Counted from the stretch's first letter, positions 7,714-15,409 are shown. The stretch is 15,468 nt of DNA from JADGGM01 sp025449955 (GCA_036554285.1 DATBNO010000004.1:1-15468), one strand, 5' to 3'. Notes: generated by a model not told the origin, from the letters alone. Made by a program: numbers and translations.

Positions 7714-7804
7714 GAGCGCAAAGGAGGAGTCGCTGGGTTCCGGACGGTGACGACGGGGATGGTCAGCGGCAGAATCGAGAAAGGGTACAGCGAACGGCGC
7801 AACT
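7714..7804 (-). other. Short spacer between the phosphoesterase and flippase-like genes
   Basis: This 91-bp gap separates two same-strand genes. I see no strong promoter or terminator hairpin. It contains a pyrimidine tract just before the downstream start; that tract reads AAGGAGGAG on the other strand, with no start codon placed to use it. A leaderless or weakly initiated start for the flippase-like gene, or read-through from upstream, is possible. Confidence 0.4.
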
Positions 7805-10282
7805 TCAGTAGGTCAATACGCCTTTGGCCATACCCCGATGCGTCGTGCCCGGATACGGCACCGAGGGACCCTTGAGCGCGTCCCACAAAATGTGGTTGAA
7901 CAAATTGTCGTCCGACTCGTCCTCCAACTCGAGGTTGAGTCGAGCGGATGCCTTCGCGCCGGGGCCCGAAGGCGGATTGCGATCATCGAGCCGCTGAGCC
8001 GGAGTCTGTGCGATGTACGGCGTGAGATCGGGCGTCTCGGTGAACAATCCCCGGAGCGGGCGGCCGTAATAGTCGAATTGCGACAGGGAACCGAGGTGCA
8101 GAATGTCGGCGATGGTGGCGATCACATCCGTGGTGTTCACGAACCGGTGCACGACCCCGGCGTGACTGTAAGCGCTGATCATGAAAAACGGCGCGCGGTG
8201 CGAATCGACGTGGTCCGGACCATTCTGCGCGTCGTCTTCCACGACGAACACAACGGTACTGCGCCAGAAGCGTGAGCGCGAGAGGGCGTCCACCAACCGG
8301 CCCAGCGCGAGGTCGTTGTCCGCGAACGCGGCGCGCGGACTGGGCGCGCCGACCCGGGCGCCCGACGTGTGGTCGTTCGGCAGGCGGATGAGCTCGAGGC
8401 TCGGCAGATCGCCGGAACGCTCGTCCTGGTGGAACTCGTCGAGCCAGCGGTCCACGCGCGTCTGGTCTTCGATCGCGAGGTCGAATCCGGGATACAACGA
8501 ATCGGTGTGCGCCGCGAGGAACGGTTTGTCGCCGCGATACGAGTCGGGGATATCGTCACGGTTCAAGAGCTCGCGATTGCTCACCACGAACTCGCCGTAG
8601 TTCCGGAACGTGATGCCGGTTCGTTGGGCGAGATCCCACAGGTATCCGGTGGACGGCGAGGCGACGTCGTCATCGGTCAGCTTGTCGCGGTTCGCGCCCT
8701 CGTAATCGTAGTACGGCCGCCGATTCGAGTAGTTGGAGGTGACCGTCTTCTCGACGTAGTCGCTCGAGTACGCGCCCGTCGACCAGTTGTGCCCCTGCGC
8801 GCTCACCTCGGCGTTGGTGAAGAAGCGATCGAAGATGCCGAAGCGCTCGGCGAGCGCGTGATGGTTAGGCGAGACCGGGCGCGGGAAGAAGAGGAGCGAC
8901 GTATCGCCGTCGGCCTGCGCGAGGTCGCCCAACACCTGATCGTACGTGCGGTTCTCCTTGATGATGTAGATGACGTGGGTGAACAGTGGATAGCGGCCCG
9001 CGCCGCGCGCCGATGCGGGCTCGTCCCAGCGGTTGGCGCGCGACACGCGCGCGGTGAGCGGCGCGAGGGCGCCGGGCGACGCGTCGGCCAGCACGACGGT
9101 GGACAGCGTGCCGGTGAGCTGGCCCAGCGTGTAATCGTTAGGCACCTTGAACGCCGACCGGACGGGCGTCGGGCCGCCGGGGTTGGGCGCCGTGCCGACG
9201 CCTTTTCCGTTGGCGACGAGGATCGTGTCGCCGGCGGCGAGAATCGCCGACGGATACCACTCGACCGGGATGCGCCCCACGAGCGCGGCGCGCCCCGAAT
9301 CGGCGCCGGCAGAATCGGACGCGAGGTCGAACACCGCCACCGCGTTCGCGTCGGCTTCGGCGGCGAAGAGATGCGAGCCGTCGGCCGACAGCGCCACTGC
9401 GTTAGGCGTGCTGCCTTCGGATGGTCCGGCCGGCGGCGGGTCGCGCAGCAGGGCGACCACGGCGCGGCGGTGCGTGTCGACCACGGCCACGCGGTCGGTG
9501 GTAGCCGAGACTACGTAGAGGCGTGCGCCATCGCGGCTCGCGACCATCGCCGAGGGATGCCGGGCCACCGGAATGCTGTCCGCGAACGCGAGGCGACCAC
9601 GCGTGGGCGCGTACGCCCACACGGTGCCCGCGCCCCACGACGACACGTACACCGCGCCGTCGGGCGTGACCGTTACCGCGTACGGATATCGTCCGGCGGG
9701 CAGGTGCGCCGCCACCGTGCCGGTGGCCACGTCGACCACCGCGAGCGAATCGCTCAGGTTCTCGGCCACATAGAGCGAGTTTCCGTTAGGCGCAAACGCG
9801 AGGCCGGCCGGATATCGCACGCCATCCTGCCCGCGCGCCGGGTGCGGTCCGAGTGCCACGCTGTCGGCGAGCACCGCGGTGTCGCCCTGCCAGGCGTACC
9901 GATACACGAGATCGCCGTCGCCGCCCGATACGTAGAGCGCGCTACCGTTAGGCGCGAACGCGAGTCCCACGAAGGCCGACGGTTGGGCGAGCGTCTGCAC
10001 CACACGCCCGCTCGTGCGATCGATCACCTGGATGCCCTGCTCGCGCCATCCGGCGAGCAGCAGCACCACGCGCGATCCGTCGGGCGAGAGCACCATCGAA
10101 AGCGGCATCTGGCCCACCGGCGTCGCCGTGCCCGCCGGATCGAGCGACACGCCGGTGGGCAGCCGGCGGTGGGCATCGTCCGGGCTGTTGGTGTCGCGGG
10201 ACACCGGCGCACGCTGCCGGCCGCACGCACCGGCGGCCACGCCGAGCGCGAGAAGCGCGAGACGAAAATGTCGCATGGGCAC
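7805..10282 (-). CDS. YncE-like beta-propeller fused to phosphoesterase (alkaline/acid phosphatase superfamily) lipoprotein
   Basis: This 825-residue protein has an export signal ending in a lipobox-like AAGAC (C20), so it is probably a lipoprotein. Residues about 45-390 are a YVTN/YncE-type beta-propeller with repeated PNG-LYV and VVD-T-G blades, for example LAFAPNGNSLYVAENLSDSL. Residues about 430-780 are a PF04185-type phosphoesterase domain with the hallmark motifs HVIYIIKENRTYDQVLGDL (E443-N444), AQGHNWSTGAYSSDYVEKT, LPNDHTSG (P635-D637-H638) and EDDAQNGPDHVDSHRAPF (E682-D684). Family members hydrolyse phosphomonoesters or phospholipids with bound metal. The substrate is unknown here, and the propeller probably binds partners or surface ligands. 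GTG at 10282 follows the upstream stop by 2 bp. The in-frame ATG at 10276 gives the cleaner signal peptide and is an equally good start. No clear ribosome site favours either. Confidence 0.9.
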   Translation of the reverse strand: MPMRHFRLALLALGVAAGACGRQRAPVSRDTNSPDDAHRRLPTGVSLDPAGTATPVGQMPLSMVLSPDGSRVVLLLAGWREQGIQVIDRTSGRVVQTLAQPSAFVGLAFAPNGSALYVSGGDGDLVYRYAWQGDTAVLADSVALGPHPARGQDGVRYPAGLAFAPNGNSLYVAENLSDSLAVVDVATGTVAAHLPAGRYPYAVTVTPDGAVYVSSWGAGTVWAYAPTRGRLAFADSIPVARHPSAMVASRDGARLYVVSATTDRVAVVDTHRRAVVALLRDPPPAGPSEGSTPNAVALSADGSHLFAAEADANAVAVFDLASDSAGADSGRAALVGRIPVEWYPSAILAAGDTILVANGKGVGTAPNPGGPTPVRSAFKVPNDYTLGQLTGTLSTVVLADASPGALAPLTARVSRANRWDEPASARGAGRYPLFTHVIYIIKENRTYDQVLGDLAQADGDTSLLFFPRPVSPNHHALAERFGIFDRFFTNAEVSAQGHNWSTGAYSSDYVEKTVTSNYSNRRPYYDYEGANRDKLTDDDVASPSTGYLWDLAQRTGITFRNYGEFVVSNRELLNRDDIPDSYRGDKPFLAAHTDSLYPGFDLAIEDQTRVDRWLDEFHQDERSGDLPSLELIRLPNDHTSGARVGAPSPRAAFADNDLALGRLVDALSRSRFWRSTVVFVVEDDAQNGPDHVDSHRAPFFMISAYSHAGVVHRFVNTTDVIATIADILHLGSLSQFDYYGRPLRGLFTETPDLTPYIAQTPAQRLDDRNPPSGPGAKASARLNLELEDESDDNLFNHILWDALKGPSVPYPGTTHRGMAKGVLTY

Positions 10283-10284
10283 CG

Positions 10285-11235
10285 TCAGTTAGGCGAGGGA
10301 GGCTGCGCCGCCGGTGGGATGGCCCAGATGTCGACGCGATTCTTGGTCGGGAGCGGCACCGCGACGCGGTTGCGGCGCGTATCGACCCCGATGTGGGCCG
10401 CCGAGGGGAATCCGGTGATCGACGTGAGCTTGTCGGCGTCGCGGATCGTGAGCGTCGAATCCTTCCAGCTGGTCACGAGGAGACGGCCATCGGGAAGGAT
10501 CGCCACGCCGTCCATTTGCCCGCGATTGAATCCGATCACGCGCGGTTGCGCATCCCCTGGACGCCACGAGAGAATGGTGCCGGCGCCGAACGACACGATC
10601 ACGAATCGTTTTGCGCGACGGTCCCACGCGATGCCGCTCGGCCGCTGCAGCGAATCGCTCACCAGCGCCACCGTCACCGCGTGGTCGCGGCCGATGCGAA
10701 AGACGCGATCGCTCTTCGGTGGATGACTGGACGGTTGGGCGGGATCGCGCAGCCCGCGGTCGGTGACGTAGAGCGCGCCATCGGGACCCACCGCGATGCC
10801 CGCGAGTCCAACCGGGTGGCGCGACGCGAGACTAACGGAAGGGCCGGGTGCGCCGCTGCGCGCGTCGAACGCCCGGACTGCGTCGCGATCCACCACCCAC
10901 AGCGTGTCGCCTAACAATGCGAGGCCGCGCGGCGTATCGAGCACCGCGCCCCCGCGCCCGTTGTCGATGAACCGCAACGAGTCGATGCTCCCGTCCGGAT
11001 GCACGCGGCTGATGAACGCGTCGTGCGCGCCGGCGGAGTCGGCGCCCAAGTTGGACACGAAGAAGACGTCGGCGGCCGAATCGTACCGCGCCGCCACCGG
11101 CCGCTCGAACCCGCTCGCGCTGGCGGCACGAGTCGGCGGTATGAATGGCTTTGCCGGAGGGGCCGGCTTCTTGGTATCGGGCGCACCACACCCGGCCAAG
11201 ACGAACGCAGCAATCAGGAATCGGCGCACGAGCAC
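10285..11235 (-). CDS. SMP-30/gluconolactonase-like or NHL-like beta-propeller lipoprotein
   Basis: This 316-residue exported protein has a textbook lipobox, LAGC (C16), after a short Arg-positive signal, so it should be anchored in the envelope by a lipid. The rest is a six-bladed propeller of the SMP-30/LRE/NHL superfamily type: RGLALLGDTLWVVD, VGPDGALYVTDRGL, PSGIAWDRRAKRFVIVSFG, MDGVAILPDGRLLVTSW. I do not see a clear set of lactonase metal residues, so a binding role is as likely as an enzymatic one. The start is GTG at 11235; another GTG two codons in is possible, and no clear Shine-Dalgarno is visible. It ends 2 bp before the GTG of the phosphoesterase gene, so the two are almost certainly one operon. 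It is divergent from the ACT-domain gene. Confidence 0.8.
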   Translation of the reverse strand: MLVRRFLIAAFVLAGCGAPDTKKPAPPAKPFIPPTRAASASGFERPVAARYDSAADVFFVSNLGADSAGAHDAFISRVHPDGSIDSLRFIDNGRGGAVLDTPRGLALLGDTLWVVDRDAVRAFDARSGAPGPSVSLASRHPVGLAGIAVGPDGALYVTDRGLRDPAQPSSHPPKSDRVFRIGRDHAVTVALVSDSLQRPSGIAWDRRAKRFVIVSFGAGTILSWRPGDAQPRVIGFNRGQMDGVAILPDGRLLVTSWKDSTLTIRDADKLTSITGFPSAAHIGVDTRRNRVAVPLPTKNRVDIWAIPPAAQPPSPN

Positions 11236-11418
11236 TGGTCAGATGGGTTGGAGATCGGTCCGAACGAACGGAACGCGCGGATGCGCGTGCCGTCAAGCTT
11301 CGCCGGCCGTAACGGTTTCGATTCGCCCTTCGCCGTTTAGTCCCCGCCCGTTCGGTCAGGGCGCCCCGATCTTGCGCGATGTACCCTTCGCGAACAGCCG
11401 CTTCCGGAGAATTCTCGT
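11236..11418. promoter_or_regulatory. Divergent intergenic region upstream of propeller operon and ACT gene
   Basis: This 183-bp spacer should hold promoters for both directions. On the plus strand it contains an ECF-type promoter-like pair (11270-11294, listed separately). On the minus strand a TTGACG hexamer (within 11290-11296) could be a -35 element for the propeller operon, but no good -10 lies 17 bp beyond it. GGAG lies about 9 nt before the ACT-gene ATG. Confidence 0.45.
11270..11294 (+). promoter_or_regulatory. ECF-sigma-type promoter candidate GGAAC-N16-CGTC
   Basis: GGAAC at 11270-11274 and CGTC at 11291-11294 are 16 nt apart, matching the common ECF promoter pattern. The site lies in an intergenic region and points to the ACT-domain gene, with a predicted leader of about 115 nt. 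By my rough estimate one such match could occur by chance in a window this size with a probability of a few tenths, so it is only a candidate. It might be a target of the ECF sigma factor at 4854-5372 (inference). Confidence 0.28.
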
Positions 11419-12015
11419 ATGGCCACGCGCGAGCGACTCGTACTGTCCGCCACCGAACAGGACCGCCCAGGCCTCGTGGCCGAGCTCAGCGGATTCATCG
11501 CCGCACACGGGTGCAACATCGACGACAGCCGCGTGATCGTGTTGGGCGGATTCGCCGGACTCATGTTCCTGATTTCGGGTACGTCATCGCAAGTCGCCGA
11601 GGTGGAGAGGGGCGTGGCGGCCCTCGAACGTGACACCGGTTTGCGCGCGACTGTGCGACGTCTGCCAGAGAACACCGCCGTCACGCCCCAGGTTCAGCGT
11701 CCGCCGACATGGGTCGTGACCGCGAGCGCGATGGATCACGAGGGCATAATCCACGCGATCACCGACGTCGTGCGCGCCAACGGCGGCAATATCCTCGAGC
11801 TCGAGACGTCCACTGAATCCGCTCCGATGTCGGGCTCGCCGCTCTTTGCCCTCCGCATGGCGATCACGCTCGCCGAACGCCACGGCTCGGCGGCCCGCTT
11901 GAAGGATGCGTTAGAGACGCTCGCCCGAGCCGAAGCGATCGACTTGGAGATCGGCGACACAGCCGACAACAGGCAGGCGCCCGACAACAGGGAAGCGCTT
12001 CGCTTAGGGAAATAG
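11419..12015 (+). CDS. GcvR-like protein with two ACT domains
   Basis: This 198-residue protein has tandem ACT domains at about residues 5-80 (LVLSATEQDRPGLVAELSGF, then GCNIDDSRVIVLGGFAGLMF) and about 97-178 (WVVTASAMDHEGIIHAITDV, then GGNILELETSTESAPMSGSP). This is the layout of GcvR-type regulators of glycine cleavage and of related formyltetrahydrofolate-deformylase N-termini. ACT domains bind amino acids, and GcvR acts through protein partners because it has no DNA-binding domain. No glycine-cleavage gene lies nearby, so the metabolic link is unproven and no symbol is given. GGAG is about 9 nt upstream of the ATG. The last 18 residues (TADNRQAPDNREALRLGK) lie beyond the second ACT domain and are encoded by the repeat block that begins at about 11962. 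The tail looks like a repeat-derived extension that supplied a new stop codon. Confidence 0.85.
   Translation: MATRERLVLSATEQDRPGLVAELSGFIAAHGCNIDDSRVIVLGGFAGLMFLISGTSSQVAEVERGVAALERDTGLRATVRRLPENTAVTPQVQRPPTWVVTASAMDHEGIIHAITDVVRANGGNILELETSTESAPMSGSPLFALRMAITLAERHGSAARLKDALETLARAEAIDLEIGDTADNRQAPDNREALRLGK
11962..11997 (+). repeat. Imperfect 18-bp tandem repeat at the 3' end of the ACT gene
   Basis: Two units, 11962-11979 and 11980-11997, share the core CCGACAACAGG and match at 15 of 18 positions. They encode ADNRQA and PDNREA, giving the protein its odd tail. They lead directly into the G-rich repeat block downstream. Confidence 0.7.
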
Positions 12016-12142
12016 GGAAAAGGGAACCGCGCAGCGCGCCCTCCCGCCCCTTTCCCTTTTCCCCAAGCGCCAGCGCTTCCCTAAGCGCAGCGCTTCCCTA
12101 AGCGCAGCGCTTCCCCGCTTCCCCGCTTCCCCGCTTCCCTGT
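11987..12142. repeat. G-rich/C-rich composite repeat block with hairpin, tandem units and G-quadruplex motifs
   Basis: The block begins ACAGGGAAGCG (11987-11997) and ends with its exact reverse complement, CGCTTCCCTGT (12132-12142), so the whole forms an imperfect palindrome. Inside, GGGAAAAGGGAA (12015-12026) pairs perfectly with TTCCCTTTTCCC (12052-12063), a 12-bp stem with a 25-nt loop. AGCGCTTCCCTAAGCGC is repeated in tandem at 12072-12088 and 12089-12105. GCTTCCCC follows in four 8-bp units (12109-12140; the last ends in T). It overlaps the end of the ACT gene and fills most of the spacer before the BNR gene. The 12-bp stem may end ACT-gene transcription. Confidence 0.8.
12039..12064 (-). 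other. G-quadruplex motif (minus strand)
   Basis: On the minus strand, G-runs GGGG-AAAA-GGG-AAA-GGGG-C-GGG-A-GGG occur with loops of 1-4 nt, well within the usual G3+N1-7 rule and with one spare run. A second motif, three GGGG runs and one GGG separated by AAGC, lies at 12113-12139 on the same strand, just upstream of the BNR gene. Confidence 0.6.
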
Positions 12143-12163
12143 CCTTGGTCCCGGCCATAAAAT
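12135..12163 (+). promoter_or_regulatory. Possible sigma-70-like promoter of the BNR gene
   Basis: TAAAAT (12158-12163) is an AT-rich -10-like hexamer that stands out in GC-rich surroundings. A weak -35, TTCCCT (12135-12140), lies 17 bp before it, at the edge of the C-rich repeat. A start near 12170 would give a leader of about 30 nt. The -35 match is poor, so this is tentative. Confidence 0.22.
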
Positions 12164-12199
12164 CGCTGGCACGTCCCTCCATCAACACGAGGTTTTCCC

Positions 12200-15100
12200 G
12201 TGAACACTCGCTTGTCGGCGGCGGCGCTGGTTGCGCTGCTCCTTCACGCTGCGCCGTCGTTCTCGCAGTCGACGGCATACGACACATCGATGTTCCACGC
12301 GCTCTCGTGGCGTGAGATCGGACCGTATCGCGGCGGCCGGTCGGTGGCCGTGGCCGGATCCGCCGCGCGGCCGTACGAGTTCTGGATGGGCACGACCGGC
12401 GGCGGCGTGTTCAAGACGACCGACGGCGGCGCTGATTGGCAGCCGGCCACCGACAAATACTTCGGCGGCACCATCGGCGCCATCGGCGTGAGCGAGTCGA
12501 GTCCCGACATCGTGTACGTGGGCGCCGGCGAGTTCGACATCCGCGGCAACGTGTCGCACGGCGACGGCGTGTGGAAGACCACCGATGCCGGCAAGACGTG
12601 GACGTCCGTGGGCCTGACGGACACCCGGCAGATCTCGCGCGTCATCGTCGATCCGCACAATCCCGACGTCGCGTACGTCGGTGCGTTAGGCCACGTGTGG
12701 GCGCCTAACGCAGACCGCGGCGTGTTCAAGACCACCGACGGCGGCAAGACGTGGCGCAAGGTGCTGTTCCGGAACGACTCCACCGGTGTCAGCGACCTGG
12801 CCATGGATCCGAACGATCCCAACACCTTGTACGCCGCGATGTGGCAGGCCGGCCGCAAGCCGTGGCTGCTCGTGAGCGGCGGCGCGGGGAGCGGGATCTT
12901 CAAGACCACCGACGGCGGTGAGCACTGGACCGAGCTCACGCACAACCCCGGATTGCCGTCGGGCATCATCGGCGACATCGGGATCACCGTGTCGCCCGCC
13001 AATCCGCAGCGTGTGTACGCGATCCTCGAATCGGATTCCGGCGGCGTGTTCCGCTCCGACGACGGCGGCTCGACCTGGACGCGCACCAACCAGGAACGCA
13101 AGCTGCGCCAGCGCGCGTGGTATTACTCGCGCATCTTCGCCGACCCGAAGGACGCGAACACGGTGTACGTGGTGAACGTGTCCTTCTTCCGGTCCACCGA
13201 CGGGGGGAAGACGTTCAAGCCGATCACCGTGCCCCACGGCGACAACCACGACCTGTGGATCGCGCCTAACGACCCGAAGCGGATGATCGAGTCCAACGAC
13301 GGCGGCGCCACGGTGACGTTCGACGGCGGCACGTCGTGGACCGACGAGGACTACGCGACGGCGCAGTTCTATCACGTCACCACCACCACCGACTTCCCGT
13401 ACCGCGTGTGCGGCGCGCAACAGGACAACACCACGCTCTGCGGACCGAGCCGCTGGCCGGGCGGCATTCCGATGAGCGAATGGCGCGACGCGGGCGGCGG
13501 CGAATCGGGATACATCCAGGTGAGGCCGGACAGCACCAACATCGTATACGCCGGCAGCTACGCGTACCTGTCGCGGCTCGATCTGAAGAACGGACAACAG
13601 CGCGACATCATCCCCTGGCCCGACAACCCGATGGGCCACTCGGCCGAAGACCTGAAGTACCGCTTCCAGTGGACGTTCCCGATCCTCATCTCGCCGCACG
13701 ATCCGAACACGCTGTACATGGGATCGCAGGTGCTCTTCCGCACGCACAACGGCGGGCAGAGCTGGGACGTGGCGAGCCCCGATCTCACGCGCCACGATTC
13801 CTCCACGTTAGGCGCGTCGGGCGGTCCGATCACCAAGGACCAGACGTCGGTCGAGTACTACGCCACGATCTTCGCGATCGCCGAGTCGCCCGTCACCAAG
13901 GGCGTCATCTGGACGGGATCCGACGACGGGATGATTTACGTCACGCGCGACGACGGGAAGACGTGGTCCGACGTCACGCCGAAAGACCTGCCGCCGTTCA
14001 CGCGCATCTCGATCATCGACGCGTCGCACTTCGGCGCCGGCACCGCGTACGTCGCGGCCAATCGCTACCAGTTGGATGACGATGCGCCGTATCTCTACAA
14101 GACGTCGGACTACGGGAAGACGTGGACGCGCATCGACGACGGCATCGACCGCACGCAATTCACGCGCGTGATTCGCGAGGACCCCGAGCGGCGCGGCCTG
14201 TTGTACGCGGGCACGGAGCGCGGCGTGTGGGTGAGCTTCGACGACGGGTCGCACTGGCAGCCGCTGCAGCTCAACCTGCCGCCGGTACCGGTTCACGATC
14301 TCGAGATCACGCAGGGCGACCTCGTCGCCGCGACGCACGGCCGCTCCTTCTACATCCTGGATGACCTCTCGGCGCTCCGGCAGATGACGCCCGCGATCGC
14401 CTCGGCGCCGATGCACCTGTTCAAACCGCGCGCGGCGTATCGCGTGAACTGGGGCGGAGGATTCGGCGGCGGCGGCGGACGCCAACACCCCGAAGGCCGC
14501 AATCCGCCGAGCGGCGCGGTGGTGTACTACACGCTGTCCACGCCTAACCAGAAAGTGACGCTCGACTTCCTGGATGCAAAGGGGACGGTGATCCAGTCGT
14601 TCACGAGCGAGTTGGACAGCGCGGGCATCGCCGACAGCGTGCGCACGGACAGCATCAAGAAGGCGAACAACGGCAAGGTGCCGCCGGGCGCGGAAGGTCC
14701 GCGCCGTCCGTCGAAGCCGCGGGTCGCGAACAAGGCCGGGCTCAACATGTTCGCCTGGAACCTCAGATATCCGGACGCGGTGTCGTTCACCAATCTCATC
14801 ATGTGGGCCGGCGGGACCGAGGGCCCGGTTGCCGTGCCGGGCACCTATGCTGTCCGCCTAACGGCAAGCGGCAAGTCGCAGACGGAGTCGTTCGTGCTCA
14901 AGAAGGATCCGCGCGTACACGCGACGCAGGCCGACCTCACGGAGCAGTTCGCGCTGTTGATCAAGGTGCGCGACCGCCTCTCGGCGGCCAACAACGCGGT
15001 GCGGACGATCCGGAACGTGGAGTGGCAGATGGACGAGCGTGGTTCCTCGGCGCCGAGCGGCTACGCCGATGCGGCGGCGACGCTCAAGGCGAAGCTCGAT

Positions 15101-15409
15101 ACGATCGAGGCCGCGATCTACCAGGTGCACAACCGGGCGAGCGAGGATCCGCTCAATTTTCCGATCCGGATCAACAACAAGATTGCTGCGTTAGGCGGGT
15201 CGATCGGCAGCGCCGACGCGCGGCCGGCGGCGCAGGACTACACGGTGTACACGCTGCTGTCCGGCCAACTGGACCATCAACTGAGCGCGCTCAAGGATGC
15301 GCTCGCGGGCCTGACGCCGATCAACGCCATGCTCCGCGGCGCGGGGCAGAAGGCAATCGTGCCGTCGACGGCCGAGCCACCGCAGAAGGAGGCGGCGGAA
15401 GTGGAGTGA
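12200..15409 (+). CDS. Secreted BNR/Asp-box (VPS10/sortilin-like) beta-propeller protein, glycosyl-hydrolase-like
   Basis: This 1,069-residue exported protein has a signal peptide MNTRLSAAALVALLLHAAPS ending near SFS-Q. It then has a double-propeller region of about 700 residues studded with Asp boxes (S/T-x-D-x-G-x-x-W/F): TTDGGADW (73-80), TTDAGKTW (127-134), TTDGGKTW (178-185), TTDGGEHW (236-243), SDDGGSTW (286-293), STDGGKTF (332-339), THNGGQSW (515-522), TRDDGKTW (582-589), TSDYGKTW (635-642) and SFDDGSHW (679-686). Such proteins are annotated as sialidase-, xyloglucanase- or VPS10-like, but many are likely binding proteins; I see no decisive catalytic pair. Cys404 and Cys414 may form a disulfide. 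A Gly-rich hinge (about 754-763) leads to a C-terminal Ig-like/helical region. There is no membrane anchor. The start is GTG with GAGG 7 nt upstream (12189-12192). The gene is flanked on both sides by related G-rich repeats. Confidence 0.9.
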   Translation: MNTRLSAAALVALLLHAAPSFSQSTAYDTSMFHALSWREIGPYRGGRSVAVAGSAARPYEFWMGTTGGGVFKTTDGGADWQPATDKYFGGTIGAIGVSESSPDIVYVGAGEFDIRGNVSHGDGVWKTTDAGKTWTSVGLTDTRQISRVIVDPHNPDVAYVGALGHVWAPNADRGVFKTTDGGKTWRKVLFRNDSTGVSDLAMDPNDPNTLYAAMWQAGRKPWLLVSGGAGSGIFKTTDGGEHWTELTHNPGLPSGIIGDIGITVSPANPQRVYAILESDSGGVFRSDDGGSTWTRTNQERKLRQRAWYYSRIFADPKDANTVYVVNVSFFRSTDGGKTFKPITVPHGDNHDLWIAPNDPKRMIESNDGGATVTFDGGTSWTDEDYATAQFYHVTTTTDFPYRVCGAQQDNTTLCGPSRWPGGIPMSEWRDAGGGESGYIQVRPDSTNIVYAGSYAYLSRLDLKNGQQRDIIPWPDNPMGHSAEDLKYRFQWTFPILISPHDPNTLYMGSQVLFRTHNGGQSWDVASPDLTRHDSSTLGASGGPITKDQTSVEYYATIFAIAESPVTKGVIWTGSDDGMIYVTRDDGKTWSDVTPKDLPPFTRISIIDASHFGAGTAYVAANRYQLDDDAPYLYKTSDYGKTWTRIDDGIDRTQFTRVIREDPERRGLLYAGTERGVWVSFDDGSHWQPLQLNLPPVPVHDLEITQGDLVAATHGRSFYILDDLSALRQMTPAIASAPMHLFKPRAAYRVNWGGGFGGGGGRQHPEGRNPPSGAVVYYTLSTPNQKVTLDFLDAKGTVIQSFTSELDSAGIADSVRTDSIKKANNGKVPPGAEGPRRPSKPRVANKAGLNMFAWNLRYPDAVSFTNLIMWAGGTEGPVAVPGTYAVRLTASGKSQTESFVLKKDPRVHATQADLTEQFALLIKVRDRLSAANNAVRTIRNVEWQMDERGSSAPSGYADAAATLKAKLDTIEAAIYQVHNRASEDPLNFPIRINNKIAALGGSIGSADARPAAQDYTVYTLLSGQLDHQLSALKDALAGLTPINAMLRGAGQKAIVPSTAEPPQKEAAEVE

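Larger units (their letters stand above)
254..15196. repeat. Dispersed heptamer GTTAGGC/GCCTAAC, 31 copies
   Basis: GTTAGGC on the plus strand starts at 254, 404, 2828, 3707, 4736, 4919, 5406, 5841, 6399, 8864, 9137, 9401, 9785, 9947, 10288, 12685, 13807 and 15190. GCCTAAC starts at 276, 701, 1277, 1532, 6210, 6859, 7210, 7552, 10909, 12703, 13264, 14542 and 14856. The base before GTTAGGC (read in that orientation) is C in 21 of 31 copies, and the base after is G in 21 of 31, giving the consensus CGTTAGGCG. All lie within coding sequence, and one spans a stop codon. See the finding on this word. Confidence 0.85.

Noticed and set aside
7721..7729. A perfect AAGGAGGAG ribosome-site-like sequence on the plus strand
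   Set aside because: No ATG, GTG or TTG lies 5-12 nt downstream, and the frames there are short. It is probably chance within the minus-strand leader.
8369..10726. A 785-residue open frame on the plus strand
   Set aside because: It is antisense to the phosphoesterase and propeller genes, is very rich in Arg/His/Gly/Ala, and has no domain motifs. This is the typical shadow frame in high-GC coding DNA.
12072..12140. Possible CRISPR array in the tandem repeat block
   Set aside because: The units are 17 and 8 bp, contiguous, with no unique spacers and no cas genes nearby.
12686..13795. A 369-residue minus-strand frame inside the BNR gene
   Set aside because: It is antisense to repeated Asp-box coding, so its apparent regularity (VGGLE, VVGAEHA) simply mirrors those repeats.
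254..15196. TTAGGC as a telomere-like repeat (nematode telomere unit)
   Set aside because: The copies are dispersed single words inside bacterial coding sequence, never tandem.
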